This document shows, one piece after another, positions 8,955 through 16,702 of a stretch of DNA of 64,000 bases (the first letter of the stretch is position 1; the number at the start of each line of letters is the position of its first letter). A model generated the notes under the pieces. That model ran no database searches and was not told the DNA's origin. It saw nothing but the letters and a program-made list of their open reading frames with translations. Origin of the DNA: an uncultured Christensenella sp. Lineage in GTDB: Bacteria > Bacillota > Clostridia > Christensenellales > Borkfalkiaceae. A program made the translations under genes and the position numbers. The stretch is taken from NCBI GenBank assembly GCA_910585685.1, contig CAJUEO010000001.1, positions 148,520-212,519 on the forward strand, in the 5' to 3' direction.

Positions 8955-9425
8955 ATGGCATTTTTTATTTTTATAATATGTATGTTCTGCGGCATATTGA
9001 GCGGCACGGTGTACGACGTTTTTTACGTTGCCCGAGCCGTGTGCTGCGGAATAGACAAGCAAAGCTACACTGTTAAAGACAAAATTTTTATAGTAATTTC
9101 AGATTTGCTCTATTGCATAGCCTTTGCCGTGGGCTTTATTTTCACGGCGGTAATGTTCGACTTTGAAAATCTCAGGTTTTATATGTTGCTCGGTTGCGTA
9201 CTCGGTGCAATCGTATATTTAAAAAGCATACATTTAATAGTTGCTTTTTTTGTAAAAAAAGTGTATAATGCTTACAGTATTCATAAGGAGAAGAAAGTTG
9301 GACGAACAAAAGAAGAACCGTCTGGCGGCAGCCGTCACGGTAAACGTTATCATATTAATGGTAATTCTCGTCGCGGTAATAATCTATCAGCTGGTCGAAA
9401 TAGTCGGCGCAAACAACGAGTATAA
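8955..9425 (+). CDS. yabQ: spore cortex biosynthesis protein YabQ
   Basis: 156 residues with about four hydrophobic segments (roughly residues 1-18, 40-65, 68-90 and 92-105). The family-typical start has G-x-x-x-G-x-x-Y-D. YabQ is an integral membrane protein required for spore cortex formation. It begins 6 bases after yabP and has no Shine-Dalgarno of its own, so translational coupling is likely. From about residue 110 the tail is a hydrophilic Arg/Gly/Ser-rich segment encoded where the frame overlaps divIC by 128 bases. That tail is constrained by the divIC frame and is probably not functionally conserved. Confidence 0.8.
   Translation: MAFFIFIICMFCGILSGTVYDVFYVARAVCCGIDKQSYTVKDKIFIVISDLLYCIAFAVGFIFTAVMFDFENLRFYMLLGCVLGAIVYLKSIHLIVAFFVKKVYNAYSIHKEKKVGRTKEEPSGGSRHGKRYHINGNSRRGNNLSAGRNSRRKQRV
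9241..9269 (+). promoter_or_regulatory. SigA-type promoter inside yabQ, for divIC
   Basis: TTGCTT (9241-9246), a 17-base spacer and a perfect TATAAT (9264-9269) lie within the 3' part of yabQ, 28 bases before the TTG start of divIC. It would allow vegetative expression of divIC independently of the sporulation genes. Confidence 0.65.
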
Positions 9426-9567
9426 ACAGCTTACGCGCGAGTACGAGTACTATTCAAGGCTGCTTGAAGATAAAAAGGACGAGCTCGACTTTTTCGAATC
9501 CGAGCAGTACGAAGAGTATCTGCTTGAATTGGCGTTCAAACTCGGTTATCATTACCCCAACAATTGA
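9298..9567 (+). CDS. divIC: septum formation initiator DivIC/FtsB family
   Basis: 89 residues from a TTG start at 9298. That start has an excellent AAGGAG at 9285-9290, 7 bases upstream. The in-frame ATG at 9268 overlaps the TATAAT box and is rejected. One transmembrane helix (about residues 12-32, VNVIILMVILVAVIIYQLV) is followed by a coiled coil (YKQLTREYEYYSRLLEDKKDELDF) and the short C-terminal 'E-E-Y-L-L-E-x-A-x-K-x-G-Y-x-x-P'-like block of the FtsB/DivIC family. DivIC acts with FtsL and DivIB in septal peptidoglycan synthesis. The yabP-yabQ-divIC order is conserved in Firmicutes. Confidence 0.87.
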   Translation: MDEQKKNRLAAAVTVNVIILMVILVAVIIYQLVEIVGANNEYKQLTREYEYYSRLLEDKKDELDFFESEQYEEYLLELAFKLGYHYPNN

Positions 9568-9568
9568 T

Positions 9569-10435
9569 ATGGTTATTTCTGCAATAGATATCGGTTCAAA
9601 CTCCGTCCGCCTTGCGACTTTCGCGGACGGAAAAACTTTATATAAAGTGCTTACTACAACAAGGCTCGGAGAGGGGCTGTCCTTTTCGGGCAAGCTCTCC
9701 CCCGTGGCAATCGAGCGCAGCGCTAAGGCGGTAAGCGATTATGTGCAAAAAGCAAAAAACGACGGCGCGCAAAAAATTTACGCTTTTGCGACGGCTGCCG
9801 TGCGCGGCGCGCAGAACGGCAAAAAGTTTTTAACGAGGGTTAAGTCGCTGTGCGGTATCGACGTCGAGGTGTTAAGCGGAGAAACCGAGGCAAAAATTGC
9901 TATTTTGGGTGCTGTCGGCAACCGTGACGGCGGCATAATTGACCTTGGCGGCGCAAGCACGGAAGTTACCGTTCAACAGGGCGGCAAAACGCTTTACTCG
10001 AAGAGCGTGGATATAGGCGCTGTGCGGCTTTACGATTTGGCAGGCCGCGATAAGCAAAAGCTCACTTCGGTAATTTTGCCCAAACTCGAAGAATACGGCA
10101 GCTTTACCGCAGAAAATTTTGATATGTGCGGAGTCAGCGGCACGGCCACCACGCTTGCCGCGCTAAAACTCGGGCTAAAAGTTTACGACCCCAAAAAAAT
10201 TCAGGGCAGCACTCTGACAATAAGCGAGGTCGAAAACCTTGCCGACCTGCTTTTGGCAACCCCGATAGAAAAGATTTGCGATATGCTGACGGTGGACTCG
10301 CGTCGCGCGGATATAATCGCAGGCGGCGCAACTCTGCTTGCAATGCTGATGAAAAAGCTTAAAATAGACAAAATTACGGTATCGGACAGCGACAACTTGG
10401 AGGGATATGTAATTTTAAAGGAAGGCAAACTTTGA
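9569..10435 (+). CDS. Ppx/GppA-family phosphatase (exopolyphosphatase-like)
   Basis: 288 residues from the ATG at 9569, one base after the divIC stop. The ORF is open further upstream, but that part is an out-of-frame shadow of divIC. ASKHA-fold motifs are visible: DIGSNSVRL near residue 6 (phosphate 1), an ATAAVRGAQNG block, DLGGASTEV near residue 127 (phosphate 2) and GVSGTATTLAALKLGL. Family members hydrolyse polyphosphate or pppGpp. At ~290 residues this is the short, two-domain form, and the sequence does not tell the substrates apart. No Shine-Dalgarno is visible, so coupling to divIC is likely. It overlaps the next gene by 4 bases. Confidence 0.85.
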   Translation: MVISAIDIGSNSVRLATFADGKTLYKVLTTTRLGEGLSFSGKLSPVAIERSAKAVSDYVQKAKNDGAQKIYAFATAAVRGAQNGKKFLTRVKSLCGIDVEVLSGETEAKIAILGAVGNRDGGIIDLGGASTEVTVQQGGKTLYSKSVDIGAVRLYDLAGRDKQKLTSVILPKLEEYGSFTAENFDMCGVSGTATTLAALKLGLKVYDPKKIQGSTLTISEVENLADLLLATPIEKICDMLTVDSRRADIIAGGATLLAMLMKKLKIDKITVSDSDNLEGYVILKEGKL

Positions 10436-11148
10436 AAGTAGTATCCGTAATCTGCTCGCTGCTTGCCGGCGTCGCGCTGGCTTTGCCGATTTGTATAAGC
10501 TGTTGGACAAGCTACGGTCTGTGGTCGCTCGCGTTCTATGCCGCAATAATTTTCGCAGTGTCGGCGGCAAGCCTTCTGCACGAGCTCGGACATATGCTTT
10601 TCGGCGCAATATCGCGCGTAAAAGCCGTGCCGGAGTTGAGCTTTTTTGCCTCGTCAAGCTGTAAAATTATACCCAAAACGCACAAAAATTTGCGCGCGAG
10701 AATGATTGTAACTTCGCTTGGCGGACTTATTGTAAATTTAATTTTCGCAGTTCTCGGAATAGTCGTTGCGGCTATGCCCGACTTGCCCGTCTGGCTGGGA
10801 GTGCTTTCTCCGGCGTCGGCGTATCTGTTTGTTTTAAACGCTTTTCCCGTCGAGTATTCCGGGGGTAAGAGCGACGGGCGCGTCGTCGTTGACTTGCTTC
10901 AAAAAAACAACCCCGAAAGCAAGGTTATGCTTGCGGTGCTCGGCGTTCAGGCTATGCTTTTAAACGGCGCGGACATTAAGGATATAGACAAATCGCTCAT
11001 CTTCGACCTTCCGCAAATTCGCGAGGACGACCCGAGCTTTGTTTGCCTTTGCGAGCTCAGATATAAATATTTCGAAGCTTTGGGCAACAGGGAAGAGGCG
11101 GAGAAATACAAGCGCCGCTTTGAAGATTTGAAAGAGGAATATTTTTAA
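10432..11148 (+). CDS. site-2 protease-like membrane metallopeptidase (M50, SpoIVFB-like)
   Basis: 238 residues from a TTG start at 10432, overlapping the previous stop (TTGA) and preceded by AAAGGAAGG. The zinc-binding motif HELGH is at residues 50-54 inside a hydrophobic segment. Further membrane segments surround SLGGLIVNLIFAVLG. The second S2P motif appears as N-A-F-P-V-E-Y-S-G-G-K-S-D-G, whose Asp is the third zinc ligand. The hydrophilic C-terminal ~90 residues are probably cytoplasmic. Family members cut transmembrane substrates within the bilayer. SpoIVFB processes pro-SigmaK in the mother cell, and the nearby sporulation genes make that role possible but unproven; SpoIVFA is not seen. 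Confidence 0.78.
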   Translation: MKVVSVICSLLAGVALALPICISCWTSYGLWSLAFYAAIIFAVSAASLLHELGHMLFGAISRVKAVPELSFFASSSCKIIPKTHKNLRARMIVTSLGGLIVNLIFAVLGIVVAAMPDLPVWLGVLSPASAYLFVLNAFPVEYSGGKSDGRVVVDLLQKNNPESKVMLAVLGVQAMLLNGADIKDIDKSLIFDLPQIREDDPSFVCLCELRYKYFEALGNREEAEKYKRRFEDLKEEYF

Positions 11149-11156
11149 TAATAAAG

Positions 11157-11182
11157 AGCCGTCTCGCGCAAGCGAGGCGGCT
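11157..11182. terminator. hairpin terminator between convergent genes
   Basis: AGCCGTCTCGC (11157-11167) pairs with GCGAGGCGGCT (11172-11182) around GCAA, with one G-T pair. The minus-strand side is followed by CTTTATTATT. It could end both the protease gene and the small zinc-ribbon ORF. Confidence 0.6.
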
Positions 11183-11183
11183 T

Positions 11184-11339
11184 TCAGCTTATGCGGTAAA
11201 GCCTGCCGAAGCAGTTGGGGCAAATTCTGCTCCAAATTTCCGCCTGCGTTTTGCAGACGTGGTTGCCGCAAGTTCCGCACTCGAAAAACTCTTGGGCAAA
11301 ATCGAAATCGTCGCTGTTCAAAAATCTACATTTTTCCAT
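11184..11339 (-). CDS. small zinc-ribbon protein (hypothetical)
   Basis: 51 residues from the ATG at 11339 (a longer frame opens at 11381). Two C-x-x-C pairs (E-C-G-T-C-G and I-C-P-N-C-F) 17 residues apart look like a zinc ribbon. No Shine-Dalgarno is visible. An inverted repeat (AAGTATGT ... ACATACTT, 11345-11376) lies just upstream and could be an operator. The convergent terminator immediately downstream supports a real transcription unit. Function unknown; could be spurious. Confidence 0.45.
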   Translation of the reverse strand: MEKCRFLNSDDFDFAQEFFECGTCGNHVCKTQAEIWSRICPNCFGRLYRIS

Positions 11340-11401
11340 AAAAAAAGTATGTGAAAATTGCGCGTAAAACATACTTAACAAATAAATTTTCGTTCAAATT
11401 G

Positions 11402-11430
11402 TTGCAATCTATTATATAATATGGTATAAT
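11402..11430 (+). promoter_or_regulatory. SigA-type promoter for gyrB-gyrA
   Basis: TTGCAA (11402-11407), a 17-base spacer and TATAAT (11425-11430) lie 43 bases before the gyrB ATG. Confidence 0.75.
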
Positions 11431-11473
11431 AATCAAAAGTAAATTTTCGGCTTGAAAATAAGGAGATAAAACT

Positions 11474-13399
11474 ATGCCCGATAAAATCGAAAACAGTTAC
11501 GACGCCAACTCTCTAAGGGCGTTAAAGGGGCTTGAACCCGTAAGAGAACACCCCGGAATGTATATCGGACCTACCGACGAAAAGGGCTTGCATTGCCTTG
11601 TCAGGGAAGTTATCGACAACTCCATTGACGAAGCTTTGGCAGGTTATTGCGACACTATCGACGTTGTAATAACCGCGGACGGCTCTTGCTCGGTAAGGGA
11701 TAACGGCAGGGGCATACCCACGGGCATAAATACCGATACGGGCATAAGCGGAGTCGAGCTTGCGCTTACAAACCTCAACGCCGGCGGCAAGTTCGGCGGC
11801 GGCAACAAGGCAGGCGGCTATAAAATTTCGTCTGGTCTGCACGGCGTGGGCGTATCCTGCGTAAACGCGCTTTCCGACACTCTGACTGCGGAGGTCTGCC
11901 AGAGAGGTCACATTTACAGGCAGGTTTACCACTGCGGCATTCCCGAAGAACCTTTGAAAATAGTCGGTGATACCGACAAGACGGGCACGACAATAACCTT
12001 CCACCCCGACGCAACCATACTTGAAACGGTCGACTTTAATTACGACACTTTAAAAACTCTTTTGCGCGAGCTTTCCTACCTCAACAAGGGCTTGAAGCTC
12101 AACTTGTCCGACTACCGCGGAGAAAAGGAACGTCACGACAGCTTCTGTTACGCAGGCGGCGTGGTTCACTTTATCGAGGATATAAACAAGGGCAAGTCGG
12201 TGTTGTTTGAAAAGCCCGTGTATTTCGAAGAATCGGAGGGTGACGACAAATTTCTGGAAGTTGCGATACAGTACAATGACGGCTATACCGAGCAGATTTT
12301 CCCCTTCTCGAACAACATACGCCAGCCCGACGGCGGCACCCACCTCGACGGATTTAAAGCCGCGCTTACAAAGGTAATCAACGACGCAGGCAGGCGCCTG
12401 AACATCTTGAAGGAAAGCGAAAAGCTTTCTGGTGACGACGTAAGGGAGGGTATAACCGCCGTAGTTTCGGTAAAGATTGCCGACGCGCAGTACGAAAGCC
12501 AGACCAAAGCCAAGCTTTGCTCGACGTACGTCCGCAGCTTCGTTCAAAAGGCGGTTGTCGACAAATTCGGCACCTATCTCGAAGAGCACCCTGCCGAAAC
12601 CAAAGAGCTTATAATGCGCTGTATAACCGCGCAAAGGGCAAGGGAGGCGGCGCGCCTTGCAAGGGAAGAAACGCACAGAAAGGGCGTTTTGGAGAGCACC
12701 AAGCTCCCCGGCAAACTTGCCGATTGTTCGGATAAGCGCAGCGAACTTTGCGAAATTTATATAGTCGAGGGTGACTCGGCAGGCGGCACGGCAAAGCAGG
12801 GTCGCGACAGGCGTTTTCAGGCAATATTGCCCCTTCGCGGAAAAATTTTGAACGTTGAAAAGGTAAGAATAAACCGCGTACTCGAAAACGAAGAAATAAA
12901 GGCAATGATAACGGCTTTCGGCTGCGGCATACAGGAAAACTTTGACGAAAGCAAGCTCAGATACGACAGAATAATAATAATGACCGACGCGGACGTAGAC
13001 GGCTCGCACATAAGAATACTTTTGTTGACCTTCTTCTTCCGCTATATGCGCCCCCTTGTCGAAAACGGTCACGTCTACGCGGCTCAGCCGCCCCTCTACA
13101 AGGTTTCGGCAAAGGGCATACCCGACACCTACCTCTACGACGACAAGGCGCTTGAAGATTTCAGAAACAGCTACAACGGCAAATTCGAGCTTCAACGCTA
13201 TAAGGGACTTGGAGAAATGAACAAAGAACAACTTTGGGAAACTACTATGGACCCTGCAAGGCGCACGCTTGTGCGTATCAACGTCGAGGACGCTGTCGAA
13301 GCCGACAAAATGTTTTCGCTTTTAATGGGTGAGCAGCCCGAACTCCGCCGCCAGTTCATCGAAGAGAACGCAAAACTCGTAGCCGAGCTTGACATATGA
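11474..13399 (+). CDS. gyrB: DNA gyrase subunit B
   Basis: 641 residues. The ATPase subunit of DNA gyrase. A GHKL ATP-binding domain (EVIDNSIDEALAGY; DNGRGIPTG; GGLHGVG-like SSGLHGVGVS) is followed by the transducer domain. The Toprim domain starts with YIVEGDSAGG and includes the TDADVDGSHI metal site. The C-terminal signature is QRYKGLGEMN. The ATG is preceded by AAGGAG. gyrA follows 39 bases later. The ~640-residue length is normal for Firmicutes GyrB, and no inserts are seen. Confidence 0.97.
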   Translation: MPDKIENSYDANSLRALKGLEPVREHPGMYIGPTDEKGLHCLVREVIDNSIDEALAGYCDTIDVVITADGSCSVRDNGRGIPTGINTDTGISGVELALTNLNAGGKFGGGNKAGGYKISSGLHGVGVSCVNALSDTLTAEVCQRGHIYRQVYHCGIPEEPLKIVGDTDKTGTTITFHPDATILETVDFNYDTLKTLLRELSYLNKGLKLNLSDYRGEKERHDSFCYAGGVVHFIEDINKGKSVLFEKPVYFEESEGDDKFLEVAIQYNDGYTEQIFPFSNNIRQPDGGTHLDGFKAALTKVINDAGRRLNILKESEKLSGDDVREGITAVVSVKIADAQYESQTKAKLCSTYVRSFVQKAVVDKFGTYLEEHPAETKELIMRCITAQRAREAARLAREETHRKGVLESTKLPGKLADCSDKRSELCEIYIVEGDSAGGTAKQGRDRRFQAILPLRGKILNVEKVRINRVLENEEIKAMITAFGCGIQENFDESKLRYDRIIIMTDADVDGSHIRILLLTFFFRYMRPLVENGHVYAAQPPLYKVSAKGIPDTYLYDDKALEDFRNSYNGKFELQRYKGLGEMNKEQLWETTMDPARRTLVRINVEDAVEADKMFSLLMGEQPELRRQFIEENAKLVAELDI

Positions 13400-13438
13400 T
13401 GACGGCGCAACAAGAAATAAAGATAAGAGAGGACGATA

Positions 13439-15985
13439 ATGGCTAAAAAAGAAACAAGCCCCGAGCTTACCGAAGAGTTTAAACGAACTCTCGAAATGAC
13501 AAAGATGCTCGACGTCGAAGTTGACGAAGAGCTTAAAAAATCATTCATAGCCTACGCAATGGCGGTAAACGTATCGCGCGCCATTCCTGACGTAAGGGAC
13601 GGTTTAAAGCCCGTACACCGCAGAATACTCTACTCTATGCACGAGCTCGGTTTATCCTACGACAAGGCGTTCAGAAAATGCGCCCGTATCGTCGGTGATT
13701 GCTTGGGTAAATACCACCCCCACGGCGACAGCTCGGTCTACGACGCGCTTGTAAGGCTTGCGCAGGACTTTTCGATAAACTTTCCGCTCGTCGACGGACA
13801 CGGCAACTTCGGTTCGGTCGACGGTGACCCTGCGGCGGCAATGAGATATACCGAGGCAAGGCTTACAAAGCTCGCTTCGGAAATGCTTCGCGATCTGGAT
13901 AAGGAAACGGTTGACTTTTACCCTACGTTCGACGACACGGGTATGCAGCCGTCGGTGTTGCCCTCGCGCTTCCCTAATATGCTTGTAAACGGCTCTGACG
14001 GCATTGCTGTGGGCATGGCAACAAATATACCGCCCCATAACTTAGGTGAGGTTATAGACGGCGTTATAGCCCTTATAGACAATCCTGAAATAGAAGTTGA
14101 CGAGCTTATGGAATATATTCCGGCTCCCGACTTCCCCACGGGCGCGCTTATAATGGGCAGAAGCGGCATTAAAAAAGCTTACAGAACGGGCAGAGGCAGC
14201 ATTATAATTCGCTCTCGCTGCGAGGTAGAGGAATACCAGAGCGGCAACCAGACCCGTCAGCGCATAATAGTCACGGAAATTCCCTATCAGGTCAATAAGG
14301 CAAAACTAATCGAAAATATAGCCGACCTTGTTAAAAACAAGCGCATAGACGGCATTGCGGACATAAGGGAAGAATCCGACCGCGACGGTATGCGCATAGT
14401 TATAGAAATCAAAAAGGACGCAAACGCACAGGTTGTTTTGAACCTCTTGTACAAGCACACCAACCTGCAGATATCCGACGGCATAATAATGCTTGCGCTC
14501 GTCGACGGTACGCCCAAGGTTTTAAATTTAAAGGAGTGCCTGTATTACTACCTCGAACACCAGAAAGAGGTAATAGTAAGAAGAACCAAGTACGACTTAA
14601 ACAAAACCGAAGAGCGCGCCCATATCCTGCGCGGACTTGTAATTGCACAGGCAAGCATAAACGAGGTTGTAGAGGTCTGCAAAAACGCAAGGGACAAGAC
14701 CGACTGCGTACAAAAGCTTACCGCAAACTTTATGCTTGACGAGCGTCAGGCAACCGCCGTTGCAGAGCTGCGGTTATACAGAATATCCCACCTCGAAGTC
14801 GACAAGTTAAACGAGGAGTTGACCTCGCTCGAAGCGGCAATTGCCGACTATAAGGACATACTCGCAAACGAAAGCCGCGTTTTGGAAATAATCAAAACCG
14901 ACTTGTCGGAAATAAAGAAGAAGTACCCTTCGGAAAGAAGAACGGAAATTGCCGTCGATTTCAGCGGAGATATCGAGGACGAGGATTTGATACCCGTCGA
15001 GCAGGTTGTAGTATCTATGACCCACTCGGGCTATGTAAAGCGCATTCCCGTGACCGAGTACCACGCGCAAAACCGCGGCGGCAAGGGCATAACGGGTCAC
15101 CGTCCCAAAGAAGAGGACTTTGTCGAGCGTATGTTCGTATGCTCGTCGCACGATTTCTTGCTTCTTTTCAGCGACAGAGGCAGGGTTTACAGAATAAAGG
15201 CTTACGAAATTCCCGAAGTCGCAAGGATAGCTCGCGGCAGGGCAATCGTAAACTTGGTACAGATAACGGGTGACGAAAAAATTACTACGATAATTCCCGT
15301 CCAACCCGACGCCGAGGGCTACATAGCCTTTGCTACCAGACAGGGACTTATCAAAAAAACCAAGCTCGAAGAGTTTGCCCGTATCAATAAAAACGGCAAA
15401 ATAGCCATTCGCTTAAACGACGACGACACGCTTATCTCCGTGAAGTTTACAACGGGCGACAGCGAGCTTATGATAGCTTCCAAGGGCGGCAAATGTATCC
15501 GCTTCCACGAGTCGGGCGTCCGCTCTATGGGCAGGGATACCGCAGGCGTAAAGGCAATGAAGATAGGTGAGAACGACGCGCTTGTGGATATGCTCGTCGT
15601 AGACGAAAATAAGGACGTTTTAACGGTCACTACGGGCGGCTACGGCAAGCGCAGCAAGGTAGAAGACTTCCGCGTTCAGGGCAGAGCCGGCAAGGGTATA
15701 AAGGCAGGTACGTTCAACGAGGTAACGGGTCAGTTAATCAATTTGAAGCAGGTTACCGACGACGACGATATTATGATTATTTCCGAGGGCGGAACTATTA
15801 TAAGAATGCACTGCTCGTCAATCTCCACCATAGGCAGAGCTTCGCGCGGCGTAAGGCTTATGCGCCTTAAAGACGGGCTCGTTGCCACGGTAGCCGTAAC
15901 CGAACGCGACGACGAAGCCGAAACCGAAGCCCCCGAAGAGGCAACGGCAGAGGACTTGGCTGAAACTCCCGACACAGAAGAATAA
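13439..15985 (+). CDS. gyrA: DNA gyrase subunit A
   Basis: 848 residues. The DNA-cleaving subunit. The catalytic tyrosine is Y137 in A-A-M-R-Y-T-E-A-R. In the quinolone-resistance region the equivalents of E. coli Ser83 and Asp87 are S98 and D102 in HPHGDSSVYD, i.e. the susceptible-type residues. A GyrA-box-like sequence (Q-N-R-G-G-K-G) marks the DNA-wrapping C-terminal beta-pinwheel. The box differs from the usual QRRGGKG at one position but is intact. The protein ends in an acidic Glu/Ala/Asp tail of about 25 residues. Calling GyrA rather than ParC rests on the gyrB-gyrA adjacency and the GyrA box. Confidence 0.96.
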   Translation: MAKKETSPELTEEFKRTLEMTKMLDVEVDEELKKSFIAYAMAVNVSRAIPDVRDGLKPVHRRILYSMHELGLSYDKAFRKCARIVGDCLGKYHPHGDSSVYDALVRLAQDFSINFPLVDGHGNFGSVDGDPAAAMRYTEARLTKLASEMLRDLDKETVDFYPTFDDTGMQPSVLPSRFPNMLVNGSDGIAVGMATNIPPHNLGEVIDGVIALIDNPEIEVDELMEYIPAPDFPTGALIMGRSGIKKAYRTGRGSIIIRSRCEVEEYQSGNQTRQRIIVTEIPYQVNKAKLIENIADLVKNKRIDGIADIREESDRDGMRIVIEIKKDANAQVVLNLLYKHTNLQISDGIIMLALVDGTPKVLNLKECLYYYLEHQKEVIVRRTKYDLNKTEERAHILRGLVIAQASINEVVEVCKNARDKTDCVQKLTANFMLDERQATAVAELRLYRISHLEVDKLNEELTSLEAAIADYKDILANESRVLEIIKTDLSEIKKKYPSERRTEIAVDFSGDIEDEDLIPVEQVVVSMTHSGYVKRIPVTEYHAQNRGGKGITGHRPKEEDFVERMFVCSSHDFLLLFSDRGRVYRIKAYEIPEVARIARGRAIVNLVQITGDEKITTIIPVQPDAEGYIAFATRQGLIKKTKLEEFARINKNGKIAIRLNDDDTLISVKFTTGDSELMIASKGGKCIRFHESGVRSMGRDTAGVKAMKIGENDALVDMLVVDENKDVLTVTTGGYGKRSKVEDFRVQGRAGKGIKAGTFNEVTGQLINLKQVTDDDDIMIISEGGTIIRMHCSSISTIGRASRGVRLMRLKDGLVATVAVTERDDEAETEAPEEATAEDLAETPDTEE

Positions 15986-15995
15986 AAAAAATTAT

Positions 15996-16030
15996 AAAAA
16001 TTACCGACGAAATTTTCGTCGGTAATTTTT
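15996..16030 (+). terminator. intrinsic terminator after gyrA
   Basis: AAAAATTACCGACGAAA pairs with the matching arm ending TCGTCGGTAATTTTT. The long near-perfect stem has T-rich flanks on both sides. Confidence 0.85.
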
Positions 16031-16111
16031 TAGTTAGCTATTAGTTAATTTTATACAAAAATAATTTTAGTTGTGGTATTATTGTAAAGTAATTTATAGT
16101 ATTTTTGTAAA

Positions 16112-16318
16112 TTAATCTTTTAATCCCAACATATAGTCAGCGGAAACATCTAACGCTTTACATATTTTTGCAAAAGTTTCCAAAGACGGTAATTTGTCAG
16201 TAGTTAAATACTGCGTTATCATAACATGTGAAATACCTACTTTTTTGGCTAAATTTATTTGTGTTATTGATTTTGATTCAAGTTCTTCTGCTAATCTTTT
16301 TTTGAAAATTTGCTTCAT
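16112..16318 (-). CDS. XRE-family helix-turn-helix regulator
   Basis: 68 residues from the ATG at 16318 (an in-frame ATG at 16336 gives 74). Nearly the whole protein is one Cro/CI-type HTH: KRLAEELESKSITQINLAKK, then V-G-I-S-H-V-M-I-T-Q-Y-L (recognition helix region), ending ADYMLGLKD. No Shine-Dalgarno is visible, but a minus-strand TATAAT (16330-16325) is exactly 6 bases before this ATG, which would make the mRNA leaderless. It is divergent from the gene at 16388, and a perfect palindrome (16360-16372) lies in that gene's promoter. The likely role is repression of that gene. Confidence 0.8.
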   Translation of the reverse strand: MKQIFKKRLAEELESKSITQINLAKKVGISHVMITQYLTTDKLPSLETFAKICKALDVSADYMLGLKD

Positions 16319-16351
16319 AAAATTATTATATAACATTTAAAATAAAAATAC

Positions 16352-16381
16352 TTGACATTTAGCCAATGGCTACATTATAAT
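16352..16381 (+). promoter_or_regulatory. SigA-type promoter containing a palindromic operator
   Basis: Consensus TTGACA (16352-16357) and TATAAT (16376-16381) are 18 bases apart. The spacer holds the perfect palindrome TAGCCA-A-TGGCTA (16360-16372), placed where a bound repressor would block RNA polymerase. The ATG of the downstream gene starts 6 bases after the -10 box. Confidence 0.75.
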
Positions 16382-16387
16382 ATAATT

Positions 16388-16681
16388 ATGAAAAAATTAA
16401 TCGAAAAAAATTGTAAAAATTGTAAACATTACAAACAGCACTACGCGTATGTGTTCTACGAATTTAAACCTATAAATTGCGGACACTGCGTAAACGACGA
16501 AATGTCACAGTCTGCAAGAAATAAAATTGTAGACAAACTTTTACCTTGCGCATATTGGGAGGGCAAGGAGGACGAGTCGCAAAGCAACATCAAGAAAATC
16601 GAAATCGAACTCAGATATCTCAAAAAAAAGATAGACACAATAGAATATCTTCTGAAAAACGAAATAACCCACTTCGATTAA
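16388..16681 (+). CDS. hypothetical protein with N-terminal cysteine cluster and C-terminal coiled coil
   Basis: 97 residues from the ATG at 16388 (the frame opens at 16352, but that lies in the promoter). The N-terminal half has five cysteines in metal-ligand-like spacing (N-C-K-N-C-K-H-Y, later N-C-G-H-C) and another at L-P-C-A-Y. The C-terminal ~40 residues form a heptad-like charged helix (NIKKIEIELRYLKKKIDTIE). Not recognised as a named family. With no leader it should be translated from a leaderless mRNA, and it is probably controlled by the divergent XRE protein. Its last codons form one arm of the terminator at 16666-16696. Confidence 0.7.
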   Translation: MKKLIEKNCKNCKHYKQHYAYVFYEFKPINCGHCVNDEMSQSARNKIVDKLLPCAYWEGKEDESQSNIKKIEIELRYLKKKIDTIEYLLKNEITHFD

Positions 16682-16696
16682 AAATCGAAGTGGGTT
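16666..16696. terminator. bidirectional terminator overlapping a stop codon
   Basis: A perfect 13-bp stem AACCCACTTCGAT / ATCGAAGTGGGTT (16666-16678, 16684-16696) with the loop TAAAA. The TAA in the loop is the stop of the gene at 16388. The minus-strand side runs into TTATTTCGTTTTT, serving the convergent ATPase gene. Confidence 0.75.
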
Positions 16697-16702
16697 GAAA
16701 AA

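Noticed and set aside
11382..11473. A replication origin near gyrB.
   Set aside because: dnaA and dnaN are absent, no cluster of DnaA boxes was seen, and the A+T-rich gap is explained by the gyrB promoter.
12050..13231. A 393-codon minus-strand frame inside gyrB.
   Set aside because: Antisense shadow of an intact, highly conserved gene; no family motif, start signal or promoter.
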